From Chalara sp. BL73 (lineage: Eukaryota > Ascomycota > Leotiomycetes > Helotiales): a DNA stretch of 64,000 nucleotides. Of this stretch, positions 48,074-58,990 are shown in pieces. Both the position numbers and the translations under genes were made by a program. Numbering within the stretch: position 1 is the first letter of the stretch; the number at the start of each line of letters is the position of its first letter. Where the stretch lies: the NCBI GenBank assembly GCA_918026815.1, contig CAKJVC010000014.1, forward strand, positions 558,001 to 622,000. The letters run 5' to 3'. The notes beneath the pieces were generated by a model. That model was given only the letters and a program-made list of their open reading frames with translations, searched no databases and was not told the origin of the DNA.

Positions 48074-48341
48074 GAGTTGGGAAGCTTTTGTTGAGATCCG
48101 AGAGCTGAGTTTGCCAGGTATTGCTGCGCTGTGTGTGTTTCTTATTACCACTAGTCGTTGCCGTATTGAGCAGAGGGTCAACACTTTGATGAATATTTAC
48201 AAGTAAATTTAGAGCTTTCCACGCTAGCGAGGATCGCGTCCCCCAAAACTTGACGCGACAACACCTCAATTGCAAGCCTTGAAAACCTCACTATTTTACG
48301 ATCTTACCCAGAACTCATGAAAATACTTCTATGCGGTAATA
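48074..48341. promoter_or_regulatory. Bidirectional promoter, NUP85 and gamma-tubulin
   Basis: Only 268 bp lie between the two start codons, which point away from each other, so 5' UTRs and promoters of both genes must share this stretch. No TATA box is evident. Co-regulation is possible but not shown. Confidence 0.6.
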
Positions 48342-50058
48342 ATGCCAAGGTATATTTATTTATTGCGTCCTTTCAAATGTGATCTCTAACCGAAGTAGAG
48401 AAATTATCACTGTCCAGGCAGGCCAATGCGGCAACAGCAGTACGTTCCGAACTCAGCATACAGGGAAGCTCGAATACATTCTGATGATAGAGAATAGTTG
48501 GTAGCCAGTTCTGGCAGCAGCTATGTGTTGAGCATGGTATCAGTCAAGATGGAAATTTGGAAGACTTTGCGACTGAAGGCGGTGATCGGAAGGATGTGTT
48601 TTTCTATCAGTCGGACGACACCCGATATATCCCTCGTGCTATCCTAATAGACCTTGAACCTCGAGTAAATATCTGGATTCGCTCTATTAAGTGGGTTCTA
48701 ATAAAATATCTTGCAGGTTATCAATGGGATCCAGACGGGGCCTTACAAGAACATATACAACCCAGAAAACTTTTTTGTGGGTAAGAACGGGGTAGGAGCA
48801 GCCAACAATTGGGGAGATGGATACCAAACGGGAGAAACGGTTCACGAGGATATCATGGAAATGATTGACAGGGAGGCAGACGGTAGTGATTCTCTGGAGG
48901 TGCGTTGCGCTACCATATCTACCGGAACACCGCCACCATTTACTCATTCTGACCATTGCAGGGTTTTATGATGTTGCATTCAATAGCAGGAGGTACGGGA
49001 TCTGGTCTTGGGTCTTTTCTTTTAGAAAGACTAAATGACCGCTTTCCCAAAAAGATCATCCAGACCTATTCGGTGTTCCCAGATACCACAAATTCTGGAG
49101 ATGTAGTTGTACACCCTTATAATAGCTTGTTATCCATGAGGAGACTAACACAAAATGCCGATTCGGTTGTGGTGCTCGACAATGGTGCTCTATCTCGAAT
49201 TGCTGCTGATCGACTACATGTTCAAGAGCCGTCGTTTCAACAGACGAACCAACTGGTGAGAGCCAGCATCAAGCCATAAACGTAAATTGCTAATTTCTAT
49301 AGGTTTCGACGGTCATGTCAGCCAGTACCACCACCCTCAGATATCCCGGCTACATGCACAATGACCTTGTCAGCATAGTTGCTTCTCTCATTCCTACGCC
49401 TCGGTGCCATTTCCTGATGACCTCTTATACGCCTTTCACAGGAGATAGTGTCGAACAAGCGAAAACTGTCCGCAAAACTACCGTCTTGGATGTCATGCGG
49501 CGACTCCTTCAGCCCAAAAATCGAATGGTCTCTACCATTCCTGGCAAGAAGAGTTGCTATATATCAATTCTGAATGTGATACAAGGGGATGTCGACCCGA
49601 CGGATGTCCACAAGAGCCTTCTACGTATTAGGGAACGGCGACTTGCAACATTTATTCCTTGGGGACCTGCAAGTATTCAGGTAGCTCTGACAAAGAAAAG
49701 TCCATACATACCCATGAATCACCGAGTCAGCGGCCTCATGTTGGCCAACCACACTAGCATTGCTACGGTAAGTTGAATTTTTATCTTGAAGTACGACAAG
49801 AGCTAACAGAATGACTTATAGCTCTTCAAGCGAATTGTACGGCAATATGATGGAATGAGGAAGCGAAACGCCTTTATGGAAGGTTATAAGCGGACTGCTC
49901 CATTTGCTGAGAATCTGAACGAATTTGATGAGGCGAGAGAAGTTGTTACGGATCTCATAGCTGAGTATGAGGCAGCCGAGGATGCTAATTATCTAAATCC
50001 GGATTCAGGTGACAAGTCAGGAGCCGGTGCTGAAGCAGCTGACAAGAGGTTGCCCTAA
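48342..50058 (+). CDS. mipA: Gamma-tubulin
   Basis: Nucleates microtubules at the spindle pole body. Exons 48342-48349, 48399-48439, 48498-48664, 48717-48899, 48962-49255, 49303-49767, 49822-50058; 464 aa. The first coding exon is just 8 nt (ATG CCA AG), needed for [22 protein letters not shown]. Tubulin signature [23 protein letters not shown], nucleotide contacts and the gamma-specific [22 protein letters not shown] are present. [36 protein letters not shown] and [20 protein letters not shown] are also in place. An extra residue appears in [16 protein letters not shown] compared with common gamma-tubulins. The acidic Gly/Ala-rich tail after [10 protein letters not shown] is species-variable. 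Symbol follows Aspergillus mipA. Confidence 0.96.
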
Positions 50059-50470
50059 ATGGCAGAATTGGAATGATATGATACCATGAAAGAGTAATTG
50101 CTTGGAGTTGAGGAGTTATGATTGCATTGCAAGTTATCAAGATCAATGAACAGTAACGTGTAGATATTATCTCTACGTGAGCAAGTGTCCGAGGTTTTCT
50201 TAGCATAGCTCATCCTCTCCGATAAGTGCAGTGAGCATCTTAATTATTGAAGCAATCTGAGAAGCAACCCCTGTCTGCGATTATAAACTCTGAGGCACAG
50301 CCGCCACGTTACATCTTGATTTCCAACAAGTCCCCATTCGTGTCGAAGCGTCGGGTATCGCAGCCATTGACCTAAAAAAGATGACAATCAGCAAGACGGA
50401 TTTTTTTGTTATAAAATGACGGCCAGTACGTCAAGCTGAAATATTTTGTTCACAGCAAGCATCTACCAAC
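50059..50470. other. Intergenic region
   Basis: About 410 bp between gamma-tubulin and the FAD-oxidase gene. No supported feature. Confidence 0.35.
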
Positions 50471-52074
50471 ATGGCAACAACTATCTCAAACTTGGGCAAA
50501 TTGGAGGGTTTTCTGGAAACCCTCCCTGGAGTAGATATCCTGACTCCAAATTCTCCCGAATACAACTTAGCGAAAACAGCCTACATTGTGGGGAATAGAT
50601 CGAACCCCCTTGCAATCGTTCGGCCTCAGAAAGCTGAACATGTCGCTGCCCTAGTTACATTCTCAACAGCCAACAACATTCAGTTTACAATTCGAGGTGG
50701 GGGCAACAACCTTTTCGGTTTGTCTTGTGTCCAAGATGTAAGTTTGTTCATATCAGGATATTCTAGGAAAGATGAGAAAGTCTTGAGCTTGGATGCAATT
50801 ATGCTAACAGCAAGTCTACTAGGCTCTCATGATTGACTTGCGGAACATCTCATATGTAGAAGTAGATGATCCGAAATCGACAGCTAGAGTAGGTGGAGGA
50901 GTCCTGTTCAGCAAACTTGCGTCAATCTTGTCAGAGAATGGGCTTGCCTGCGCTATGGGAAGTATCCCATTCATAGGATATGCTGGTTGGGCCATGTATG
51001 GTGGATATGGGTCATTCTCTGCAAATTATGGTATGGTATATCTGATTGCTCTCAGGGGCCGAAAGTTACCTAAAAAGGTAAGCTCGTTACTTAAACAAGT
51101 ACTAACCATGTGTGTGGACGGTAGGGCTTGGTGTTGATAATATTCTTGCAGCAAAAGTCGTTAATTGGGAGGGAAATATAGTTGAAGCAGATGAAAATAT
51201 GTTGAAAGGGATCCGCGGAGCAGGAGGATTTATTGGAGTCATCGTAGAGCTTACCATCAGAGTCTATCCTCTCAAAGATGTACGTCTTCCATTCTCGCAC
51301 TAATTTCAGGCCGAAGCTCATGCGGTACAGATCCTGGCTGGGCTCCTTGTTTATGATTCTCAAGATCTCAAGAGCACTGTCAAGAATTTCAATTCTGGGT
51401 ACCAGGAGCTGCTGGCAAAAGAAGATTTGTCTAAGCTGAACGTTCAGGAACTAATTGTGAACTTGCCACATGGGAAGGCACTCGCTCTTGGTTTTCTGTA
51501 CAGTTCAGATAATATCGAGAGAGGTCAGAGCCTGCTCGCTCAGATCGAAGCGCTTGGAACCGTGGTAATGAATACGGTGTCCAGAAATACAATCAGTGCT
51601 TATATGGACTCTATGGCAAAGCTGGTTCCAGCACAGGCATATGGCTCTCTGAGAACCATTAGTCTTCGTTCACTGACAGAGGAGGTTTTGGATCTCATAG
51701 TTAGCAATTGTGAGAAGATGCCTACGGCTAACGGCAACGGCTTCTGTCTGCACGAATTACGGGGACCATCATCGAAACCTAAGAGCAATTCTGTTTTCGC
51801 AGCCAGAGAACCTCATTATGTGATAGAGATTATTGGTACCCCAGAAGATGAGCAATGTGTCAAAGAAGCCTATGAATGGATGACCAAATTTCAAAGCGAC
51901 CTACAGGCAAGCGATCCTGCCAATATTGTTTCTGGAACTTACCTCTCTTTGACGACACCAGAGGAGTTTGACTTGCGCAAGATCTATGGGGATCATACCG
52001 AAACAGTTCTGGAGTTGAAGAAAAAATATGACCCTCACAACGTTTTCAATCTGTCAATACCCAGTATAATATAA
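50471..52074 (+). CDS. FAD-linked oxidoreductase (BBE/PCMH type)
   Basis: Oxidase of the FAD-binding PCMH fold with a berberine-bridge-type C-terminus. Exons 50471-50737, 50823-51030, 51125-51279, 51331-52074; 457 aa. No signal peptide. FAD-binding parts are SNPLAIVRPQKAEHVAALV, FTIRGGGNNLFG, ALMIDLRNI, ARVGGG and VELTIRVYPLKD. The BBE-type end is KKYDPHNVFNLS. In many relatives the loop reads GGH, where the His binds FAD covalently; here the position is Asn (GGGN), so the FAD is probably not bound there. The last intron (51 nt) was chosen because it yields YPLKD|ILAGLLVYDS; a nearer AG at 51309 would make a 30-nt intron and add seven residues in frame. Substrate unknown; such genes often belong to secondary metabolism, but no cluster is visible here. 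Confidence 0.87.
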
Positions 52075-52331
52075 TCTTTCGGAAGGAGTGACCTTCTGAT
52101 CTAAGGTATTGCGCTGCATTAGATTGGAGATGCGTATAAACATTCTGGTACGTTGGGAGAGAAGAGGCTATTTACTCTCAGGAAACCCATTATATATTCA
52201 ATAATAGAATCCATGACTCAAAAGACAATGGTGATGCCTTTCTGCATGACGGGGTTTACATACAAAGCTCTCTGCTGACCTCCGTTCAAACCTAATATAT
52301 GAAGTAGGCATAAGAGGTCTGCCCTAATCCT

Positions 52332-52878
52332 TCAATACCAGAACACACCTTTAGTGTTACGACACAATTTCCCTTCCGCTTTTATGTCACTCATTACTAC
52401 CTTGAGCCGTGCAGTTACCACTTTTCGCATACTCTGGCCCTAGAGGAGGAGCTGGTAGGTTCGTGTCGAGTCGAAACCAGGGAACATCGACATCACAAGA
52501 TGCGCGCATCAGCTCTGTGCCTTCATCGTCATAGCCTCCTCCAAGGACGACAGCAATAGGTGGCTTTGAGTAGTTTTTGGCTCCCAATTCAGGATCTGCA
52601 GTTGGCGGCTCACCCCTGAGCAAACCAAGGGTGTCGGTCTGCCCAGCAGCTGAAGTCAAGATGAAGTAAATAACTGAAAGGTGCGTGTTAGCCACTTCTT
52701 GATACATTGCTCATTTAGTAGATGGGAGGAGTATGTCTTTTTGTCATGCCACGGTGAATCTATGGTTGTTTCGATAACTACTTTGCATACCTTCGTACTC
52801 AGCCTCGAGCAATTCAATAACTTTCCCGCCAATCACTGTTGTTTTTCCACAGAGAACAATGGGGAGCTGCTCAACCAT
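52332..52878 (-). pseudogene. Conserved small fungal gene with a frameshift near the 3' end
   Basis: Member of a fungal protein family that I recognise by sequence but cannot name by function. Minus-strand exons 52878-52791 and 52673-52387 give 124 aa from MVEQLPIVLCGKTTVIG through GLLRGEPPTADPELGAKNYSKPPIAVVLGGGYDDEGTEL to LPAPPLGPEY. Relatives go on with a helix that ends in Tyr-Trp-Tyr-like residues. Here that C-terminus is present in the next frame (VVTARLKVVM...GVFWY) up to a TGA at 52334-52332. The frame changes at an A4 run on the minus strand (52435-52432), so one extra A explains it. It may be a true pseudogene, a recent mutation or a sequencing error in the homopolymer. The intron is 117 nt (52790-52674), longer than average here. 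Confidence 0.75.
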
Positions 52879-54388
52879 GATTTCTTGAGACAAAGCGAAT
52901 CGCTTGAAAATATTATGTTACAAATGACGGTACCCGTATAAACTCTTCTTTAATTCAATTTTTTTTAGAAGAAGGCCTAGGTAATGTTAATGTTAGTATT
53001 GTCCTCAGGAAGTGAATGGATAAGCTTATATATCTATGTACCAAAGATCTGACACGTGCATATGTGGCGTAGCATCAGTCTACCCCACAGATTGCCAAAG
53101 CTCAAATGCCTTGACATCGCCTCTGATTCGTCTTTAAAACAAACCTAACCAATGTAGTAGAAACAGCAGTTTACCGCTTTCTTTTCTGATTAACCCAGTT
53201 AATGTCAAGTCCAACTGGCAACTTTAACTCGTTCAATATATCAAGTCTGGAGTGAATTTATTCCCACATGATTGAGGGAACGTCAAGGCTTCCACTTCAA
53301 GGTTTTTTAAGTATAAACTGCCAAAGCTGCTTCATCGATGGTTATGTTAACTATTGGACACCCAATCGGTTGATTTTCCAGGCTAGTACTTCAGCCGTCG
53401 AAACCTCCTTGAATAGAGTTGCTCTAAATTGTAATTTTGCCCAGATATTTGAAAGCGACCCCGATTTGTCTGTTCTACTCCTATGGATAGGCTCTATAGA
53501 GCCATGTTGTTATGGCAATGGAAATACTGAAAGTCTAGGGATGACTCCTCAACTAATCGCGGCTTGAGTGCCCACATTGATGCACCTGAGGTCACATTCC
53601 TTGAGTAATTCTGTACATGCCTCCACAGCTTGTTTCCCTTGGTATCTCCTTGAGTTTGGAGTTGTGAGGTTCACTGGCCAGAATGGAAGCATGCTACAAG
53701 TCTTGACAGCCGTATCCCATATTATTCAGGGGTTCGCTTAATACCCGAATCTCAGGGGTGATTGTAGGAATGCTTAGGTCGCTGTTGAAGAACAAATTGA
53801 AAGCTGGACACCATTGAGCAAGATGAATGCATTATTGGGATGCCTTGCAGGATACGCCAGAAGCCAAAATAAGACGAATTACCTCAGGACAAAGTTGGCT
53901 GATATGCATAGTCTTCTAGCCTGGCACAATCTTGCTTTGACCGTCCCTAGTCCGCTGCGAACCACTGGTTTGGACCTACACAGGTGCCGTGCTTGACGCC
54001 TACAGAAAAAAAATCTCCATAAATTTTTTGAAGCTCCACCTCATGTAGATAGCTCATGATTTTTGAGGAAATACATCATGTGACTAGGTGCTTTTTGTCC
54101 TTACAGAAGAACATCTCGCACAAGAAATGCGGATGCGATCTGACATGACACTTTGGTAGTTATACTTATAGGCATTTTCTATGATATTCTGAAGGTTTTT
54201 TCTCAAAACGGGCCACATATTACATTGACGAAAGGAAGTGGGTAATTTACTTGTCTTAGAATTGGTATCGCATTGCCAAGAACTGAAACCTGGGGTTGCC
54301 AAAATCGCGTCTCCCCAAATTTCGGCCGCGTTCGCGTCAACCCTCGAGCTTTTGGAATTTGCTTACCTAGCGCTTCTTGTAACGACAC
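52879..54388. other. 1.5-kb intergenic region
   Basis: Spacer between the frameshifted gene and MGS1. A plus frame at 53268-53567 (about 100 codons, with 5 Cys) and another at 53814-53996 show no family match and no introns. No gene is called. The last 200 bp should hold the MGS1 promoter. Confidence 0.4.
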
Positions 54389-56050
54389 ATGTTTAGCAAG
54401 ATGGTGGAATGCCCAATATGTAGCAAACTCGTCAAAGCAAGTGATATAAACAACCACCTTGATTCAGGATGCGAATCCTTCATTGATACCAGTTCGCCAC
54501 CACTTACCCAACAAGTTGGTAGCACTGCACAGAAGCCACCATCTACACAGAAATCTTCAGTGTCCAGCTTCTTTCAGACTCCTGCGTCGAAACGATCGGC
54601 ATCAACGCCAACAGTGAAGACAGAGCCTGCATCCTCGTTGAGCTTCCAGCAGAGACAGACCAATGGCACTACACCAATCCCATCTCGAAAGCGCTCGTTC
54701 GATGAATCAAGTTTTGCGCCACAAATCATAAAAGAGGAACTGCAGATTAATGGAGGATTGGAAGATGATCCCCCGGTGAAGAAGACGAAAACAAATGCTT
54801 TTCAGAAAGCAGCTCCACTGGCAGAACGGATGCGTCCGAGGTCGCTCGATGATGTGTTTGGACAAGAGCTTGTGGGACCACAGGGAGTTCTAAGAAGCCT
54901 TATTGAGCAAGATCGTGTGCCATCCATGATACTATGGGGTGGCGCTGGCACGGGGAAGACGACTATCGCTCGGTGTATAGCGTCTATGGTCGGCAGTAGG
55001 TTCGTGGAAATAAACAGTACCAGCTCTGGTGTAGCAGAATGCAAGAAGATCTTCGCAGAGGCACGGTCAGAACTGGGTTTAACAGGTAGAAAGACTATAA
55101 TATTTGGTGACGAAATACACCGATTTTCGAAATCACAGCAGGATGTTTTTTTAGGGCCTGTAGAATCCGGGCAGATCACATTGATAGGAGCTACAACAGA
55201 GAATCCGTCCTTTAAAGTCGCTGGTGCATTATTGTCCCGGTGTCGGACTTTCACGCTGCAAAAATTGACGGACGAGAATATACTACAGATCTTAGAGAGA
55301 GCATTGGCGATGGAAGGGCCGAATTATACAGTCTCGGACCTTCTCGATCCCGAGCTTTTAAAATATCTGTCAGCTTTCTCGGATGGCGATGCCCGCACTG
55401 CCTTGAATCTGCTTGAGCTAGCTATGGGATTGTCGACACGGCCAGACATCACGAAAGATGAAATAAAAGCTTCATTAACGAAAACACTTGTCTACGATCG
55501 GGCTGGGGATCAACACTATGACACAATATCTGCTTTCCATAAATCTGTGAGAGGTAGCGATCCAGATGCTGCTTTGTATTACCTTGCGCGAATGCTTCAA
55601 TCTGGAGAGGACCCATTATTCATAGCACGACGAATGGTTGTGATAGCCTCCGAAGACGTCGGGCTGGCAGATAATAGCATGTTAAGTCTCGCGACCGGAA
55701 CTTATACAGCAGCGGAGAAGATAGGGATGCCTGAGTGCCGAATAGCTATGGCTCATTGCTGTGTCGCATTATGTTTAGCACCCAAAAGCACGAGAGCCTA
55801 TCGTGGTCTGAACAACGCTTTTGCGGCATTAAAAGAGCCTGGTGTGGCAGGTTTACCTATCCCAATTCATCTGAGAAACGCTCCTACCAAGCTGATGAAA
55901 GAACTAGGATATGGTGATCAGTATAAGTATAATCCTAATTACAAAGAGGGTAGAGTTGTACAAGAATATCTGCCAGAGCAACTAAAAGGCCGGAGGTTCT
56001 TGGAGGATAGAGACTTAGGAACGGAGATAGACCCTGGGGCTTGGCCATGA
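54389..56050 (+). CDS. MGS1: MGS1/WRNIP1/RarA-type AAA+ ATPase
   Basis: Replication-fork ATPase that guards against fork stalling. Single exon, 553 aa (with MFSKM; ATG 54401 would give 549). A UBZ4 zinc finger (CPIC...HLDSGC, residues 8-28) binds ubiquitin in relatives. It is followed by a disordered Ser/Pro/Thr-rich linker with a PIP-like KSSVSSFF (55-62) and a basic nuclear stretch (SRKRSF). The AAA+ core starts RPRSLDDVFGQ: Walker A GGAGTGKTT (184-192), Walker B IIFGDE (241-242 acids), sensor 1 GATTENPSF, arginine-finger block SRCR. The helical MgsA-type C-terminal follows (YYLARMLQSGEDPLFIARRMV, EDVGLADN, GMPECR). Walker B has Gly where most relatives have a hydrophobic residue. It converges on the small gene at 56182 within about 130 bp. 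Confidence 0.95.
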   Translation: MFSKMVECPICSKLVKASDINNHLDSGCESFIDTSSPPLTQQVGSTAQKPPSTQKSSVSSFFQTPASKRSASTPTVKTEPASSLSFQQRQTNGTTPIPSRKRSFDESSFAPQIIKEELQINGGLEDDPPVKKTKTNAFQKAAPLAERMRPRSLDDVFGQELVGPQGVLRSLIEQDRVPSMILWGGAGTGKTTIARCIASMVGSRFVEINSTSSGVAECKKIFAEARSELGLTGRKTIIFGDEIHRFSKSQQDVFLGPVESGQITLIGATTENPSFKVAGALLSRCRTFTLQKLTDENILQILERALAMEGPNYTVSDLLDPELLKYLSAFSDGDARTALNLLELAMGLSTRPDITKDEIKASLTKTLVYDRAGDQHYDTISAFHKSVRGSDPDAALYYLARMLQSGEDPLFIARRMVVIASEDVGLADNSMLSLATGTYTAAEKIGMPECRIAMAHCCVALCLAPKSTRAYRGLNNAFAALKEPGVAGLPIPIHLRNAPTKLMKELGYGDQYKYNPNYKEGRVVQEYLPEQLKGRRFLEDRDLGTEIDPGAWP

Positions 56051-56181
56051 AAAATTTGAAGGAAAAATCTTATTATATATAGCGACGGCGTCACGGAGCA
56101 GAGAGAGCAGCGTTTAGGATAGCAATGTCCAATGAGTCAACTTATGATCAAGCGGTGCCTATCTCCTTTCTCACTCTAAAC

Positions 56182-56842
56182 TTATGCGGAAGTCTCGCCT
56201 CCTAGAGTATCATACGCATTCCCTCCCGAGTCTCCCTTTTGCGTCGGAAATCCTGCCGCTCCAGCAGGATCCGCGTTCGTCCGCTCCAACTTACCAACCG
56301 CAACCCGTCCTGGATCGTCCTTCCCCCCAATATCCCGATTAAAGCTCGCGTTCTTTCCATCGTGTGCCTCGAAGCCCCCTTCTGTGAGATTCTTCCCCTT
56401 AGGCAGCCCGCCGCTGACATCTCCCGACTTAACATAGTTCGGTGCCGTACCTGCATTGCTGGTCGACCCTCCTGTCCCATACGAACCCTCCGTATTAGTC
56501 ACAGAATACTCTTTGGCTTGTGAGTATGACTCCGATGGCGTGCCGCGAGATTCGGCATCTTGTGCAGGGGAAAGCTTCGTTGCCCCAGAGGTATTGGTGT
56601 TTGCGAATGTGGAGTTGGAGCCAGACACGCCTTGGGGTGTGCTGTTTTCGTTCTCTGAGAAAGCACCGCCTGAGCGAGCGGACTCTGCGGCGAGAGAGTC
56701 GTTGGCTACCGCCCCGGTGCCAGGTTGGATCTCATTGTGTGGCTCGTTCACCTAGGCTTTTACGTTAGGAGAGCTCGATGTAGATATATGCAGCCGGGCT
56801 GCGAAGACTGGGACGACTTACCTTGGTTCCCGGCCCTGGCAT
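56182..56842 (-). CDS. Small disordered conserved fungal protein
   Basis: Exons on the minus strand 56842-56822 and 56751-56182; 196 aa. Starts MPGPGTKVNEPHNEIQPGTGAVA, then is rich in Gly, Ser, Asn, Thr and Ala with no hydrophobic core. Blocks that look conserved in fungal relatives are ESARSGGAFSENENS, PNYVKSGDVSGGLPKGKNLTEGGF and DDPGRVAVGKLERTNADPAGAAGF. There is no signal peptide or membrane helix. The composition recalls hydrophilin/LEA-like stress proteins, an impression only. The function is unknown. The first coding exon is 7 codons, joined by a good GTAAGT donor. It converges on MGS1. Confidence 0.75.
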
Positions 56843-57457
56843 TTTGGTTATATTATTGTATTAAGTTATTCTGAAGATAAAGCTCTTCTGATAATAGGAA
56901 TTGGTGTTTAATTGAATATGTATGTAATATTAAGCGGGTTATGAGAGTAATGTTGAGGTCCGGCTTCAGTTAGGCCCATGAAGCTCTTTATTGCACTGCA
57001 CATTTTGTACGCCATTATGACATCACACGATTTGCGCCATACAGGTCATTTTACAAGCTGCAGTCTGCGAGAGCGAGATTCTTTCGGCTGATTCTCTTGT
57101 ATGCACGAAAGTCATTTTTGTGGAGGTTGCTACACTTCGTTGGATATCAGATTTTAAGGGAAGACGTCAGTGATAGGAGATCCTTTCGACGAACACGTGA
57201 CTTATATAAACTCGCCTTTCTAGGCTGTGTAGGTATCATTTTGTGGGTTAACGAAGGAGCTAAGGCTGTGGAATTGTGCTCTACATATGAACAAGGGGAT
57301 TCACAGTTATGTCAAGAGATGCTGAGCATAAGGAGTTCTCCTTGGCAGCGCGATTTTATGAACGGAACTATTGGAATCAAGGAGGTCAGGTAACATATTT
57401 CATTCCATTGTCCTAGCCATGGATTCAAAAGTGCGATCACCCTTTGGAGAGTCTAAG
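56843..57457. other. Intergenic region
   Basis: About 615 bp between two small minus-strand genes. A plus-strand frame at 57097-57393 has no match. The 3' UTR of the 57458 gene and the promoter of the 56182 gene are here. Confidence 0.35.
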
Positions 57458-57751
57458 CTATCTCTTTGCATCCTGTGGCAAACTGTCTAGACCGTCCCTC
57501 CCTTGTCTTCCGACGCCGCTCAAATCGGCACCTCCTCCTTCTCTTACACCACTGCTCTTTGACGCCGGTTCCCTCATGCCTGATGATGCTGCATCGCCTG
57601 TTGATACATCGCTTCCTACACTTCTTGAGCATACGCTGGTCTTGCTTCCGTCTGTTGAGTTCCAGTCCGAAGAGGTAGGAGGATCTTCTGGGAGGGGAAG
57701 GTTGGATTGACGCTCCTTGATGAGATCTGCTTTAGATTGTGCGCCTGACAT
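57458..57751 (-). CDS. Small hydrophilic protein, unknown function
   Basis: Single exon, 97 aa, starting MSGAQSKADLIKERQSNLPLPEDPP and then SSDWNST; this N-terminal block looks like a short fungal family I have no name for. The rest is Ser/Gly/Asp-rich and charged (SVGSDVSTGDAASSGMREP) and looks disordered. Evidence beyond the N-terminal block is weak, so the call is moderate. It lies on the same strand as the gene at 56182-56842. Confidence 0.55.
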   Translation of the reverse strand: MSGAQSKADLIKERQSNLPLPEDPPTSSDWNSTDGSKTSVCSRSVGSDVSTGDAASSGMREPASKSSGVREGGGADLSGVGRQGRDGLDSLPQDAKR

Positions 57752-58990
57752 GTTTGCTGTAGAGCAGTTAGTATAATATTAAGGTGAATGTAAGATCTTA
57801 AATTTAATACCTGATGACTGATATATGATTGTTCGAGTTTACAGTATTATTTGCTTGATATACTTGGTATCAACGTGAAAGAAGTATGTACAAGAAACAA
57901 AAACCGAGGGCAAGAGCTCTTTTTGAAAGATCCTACAGCATCATCTTGCGTCAGAAGCATCGACAGAGATTATGGGTCGGTCCGGTGGAGTATGACGTCT
58001 ACTGTTCTATCCACAGACCTAATAACATGGCAAAATGGAAAACTCTCACGAGTCGATCCCAACATGCTTGCGCATCGTGATACAACGTTGAAAATAGTTT
58101 GTCCTCATCGAAGCACTTCGAGTCTTCGAGAATTTTCTCTAGATGTGACGCTGGAGCCGGCCCTAAGCGACAATTAAAGGGGGTGCGTGCCAAGACGTGT
58201 CTTGTCTTGCATCATCTTGCGTATCGCGAGAATATTCGAGAAAAACAGCATAAAATCCTCCCCAGTATGAACCACATTAATTACATCTTGAACGACAAGA
58301 TGTCGTACTGTTCCTCGCTCCTGTACATGGCATGTTGACGAGAACATGGAGGTAAGAGAATTAAGACGTAGCCATGAGCATGCATATACTTCTTACAAAT
58401 AATAGAATCGACAAAGTCTTTCATCCCGTTAGTCATGTTTTCTTACATTAAAGTTTGTATCTCAAGATAAAGTCTATGTTTAAGCCTAGAGCTGATACAT
58501 TAAGCTGAAAGGTTTTGATATTTCATTTAGTGTTGTTACCATAAATTTTAATAACACATGAAGTGGAGAATAAAGTATACTAATTGTAGTACACTCGCAG
58601 GCCTCTTAGCAACCTACCTGGTCGCGACACTCAAAAGGAGAGAGGTTGCTTATGTCTTAATACAAGGCAATTATATGGAGGAATATGCACGAAAAGTCCT
58701 CAAAAGATTTTGGTATTCTCTCAAATCGGGATATGTGACCTGAAAATGTATGAATACCCTCAGAAAAGTTTTCCATACCCAGAAGCCTTAAATCGCTTTC
58801 TGGGTTGCAGCGATGAGGTAACAACTTCGATGCAACTCTTCATCGTTCTTCCTGAGTGCGGCCCACGTTCAAAACCCGTAGGCTTTATAAGGGAAACTTT
58901 CCAAAGAGCTCAAATACTGGATGTTGTTTCTGAATACGTGCTCGGAGCCATCTGGTTTCTGCCCTCGTTTGGTCAGCGATAGCTCCTAGA
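57752..58990. other. 1.2-kb intergenic region
   Basis: No supported gene. Frames at 57851-58177 (+) and 57999-58193 (-) overlap and show no family match. The middle (58380-58560) is clearly AT-rich. The right edge holds the 3' UTR of the HAD gene. Confidence 0.35.

Noticed and set aside
48074..48184. Longer N-terminus for Nup85
   Set aside because: The frame is open upstream but has no ATG until 48073, and it would consume the shared promoter.
50471..52878. A secondary-metabolite cluster around the FAD-oxidase
   Set aside because: No polyketide, peptide or terpene synthase, P450 or transporter is adjacent. The neighbours are housekeeping or broken genes.
20331..56050. A DNA-repair gene cluster (NTH1, SRAP, MGS1)
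   Set aside because: They are spread over more than 50 kb among unrelated genes on both strands, so no cluster is supported.
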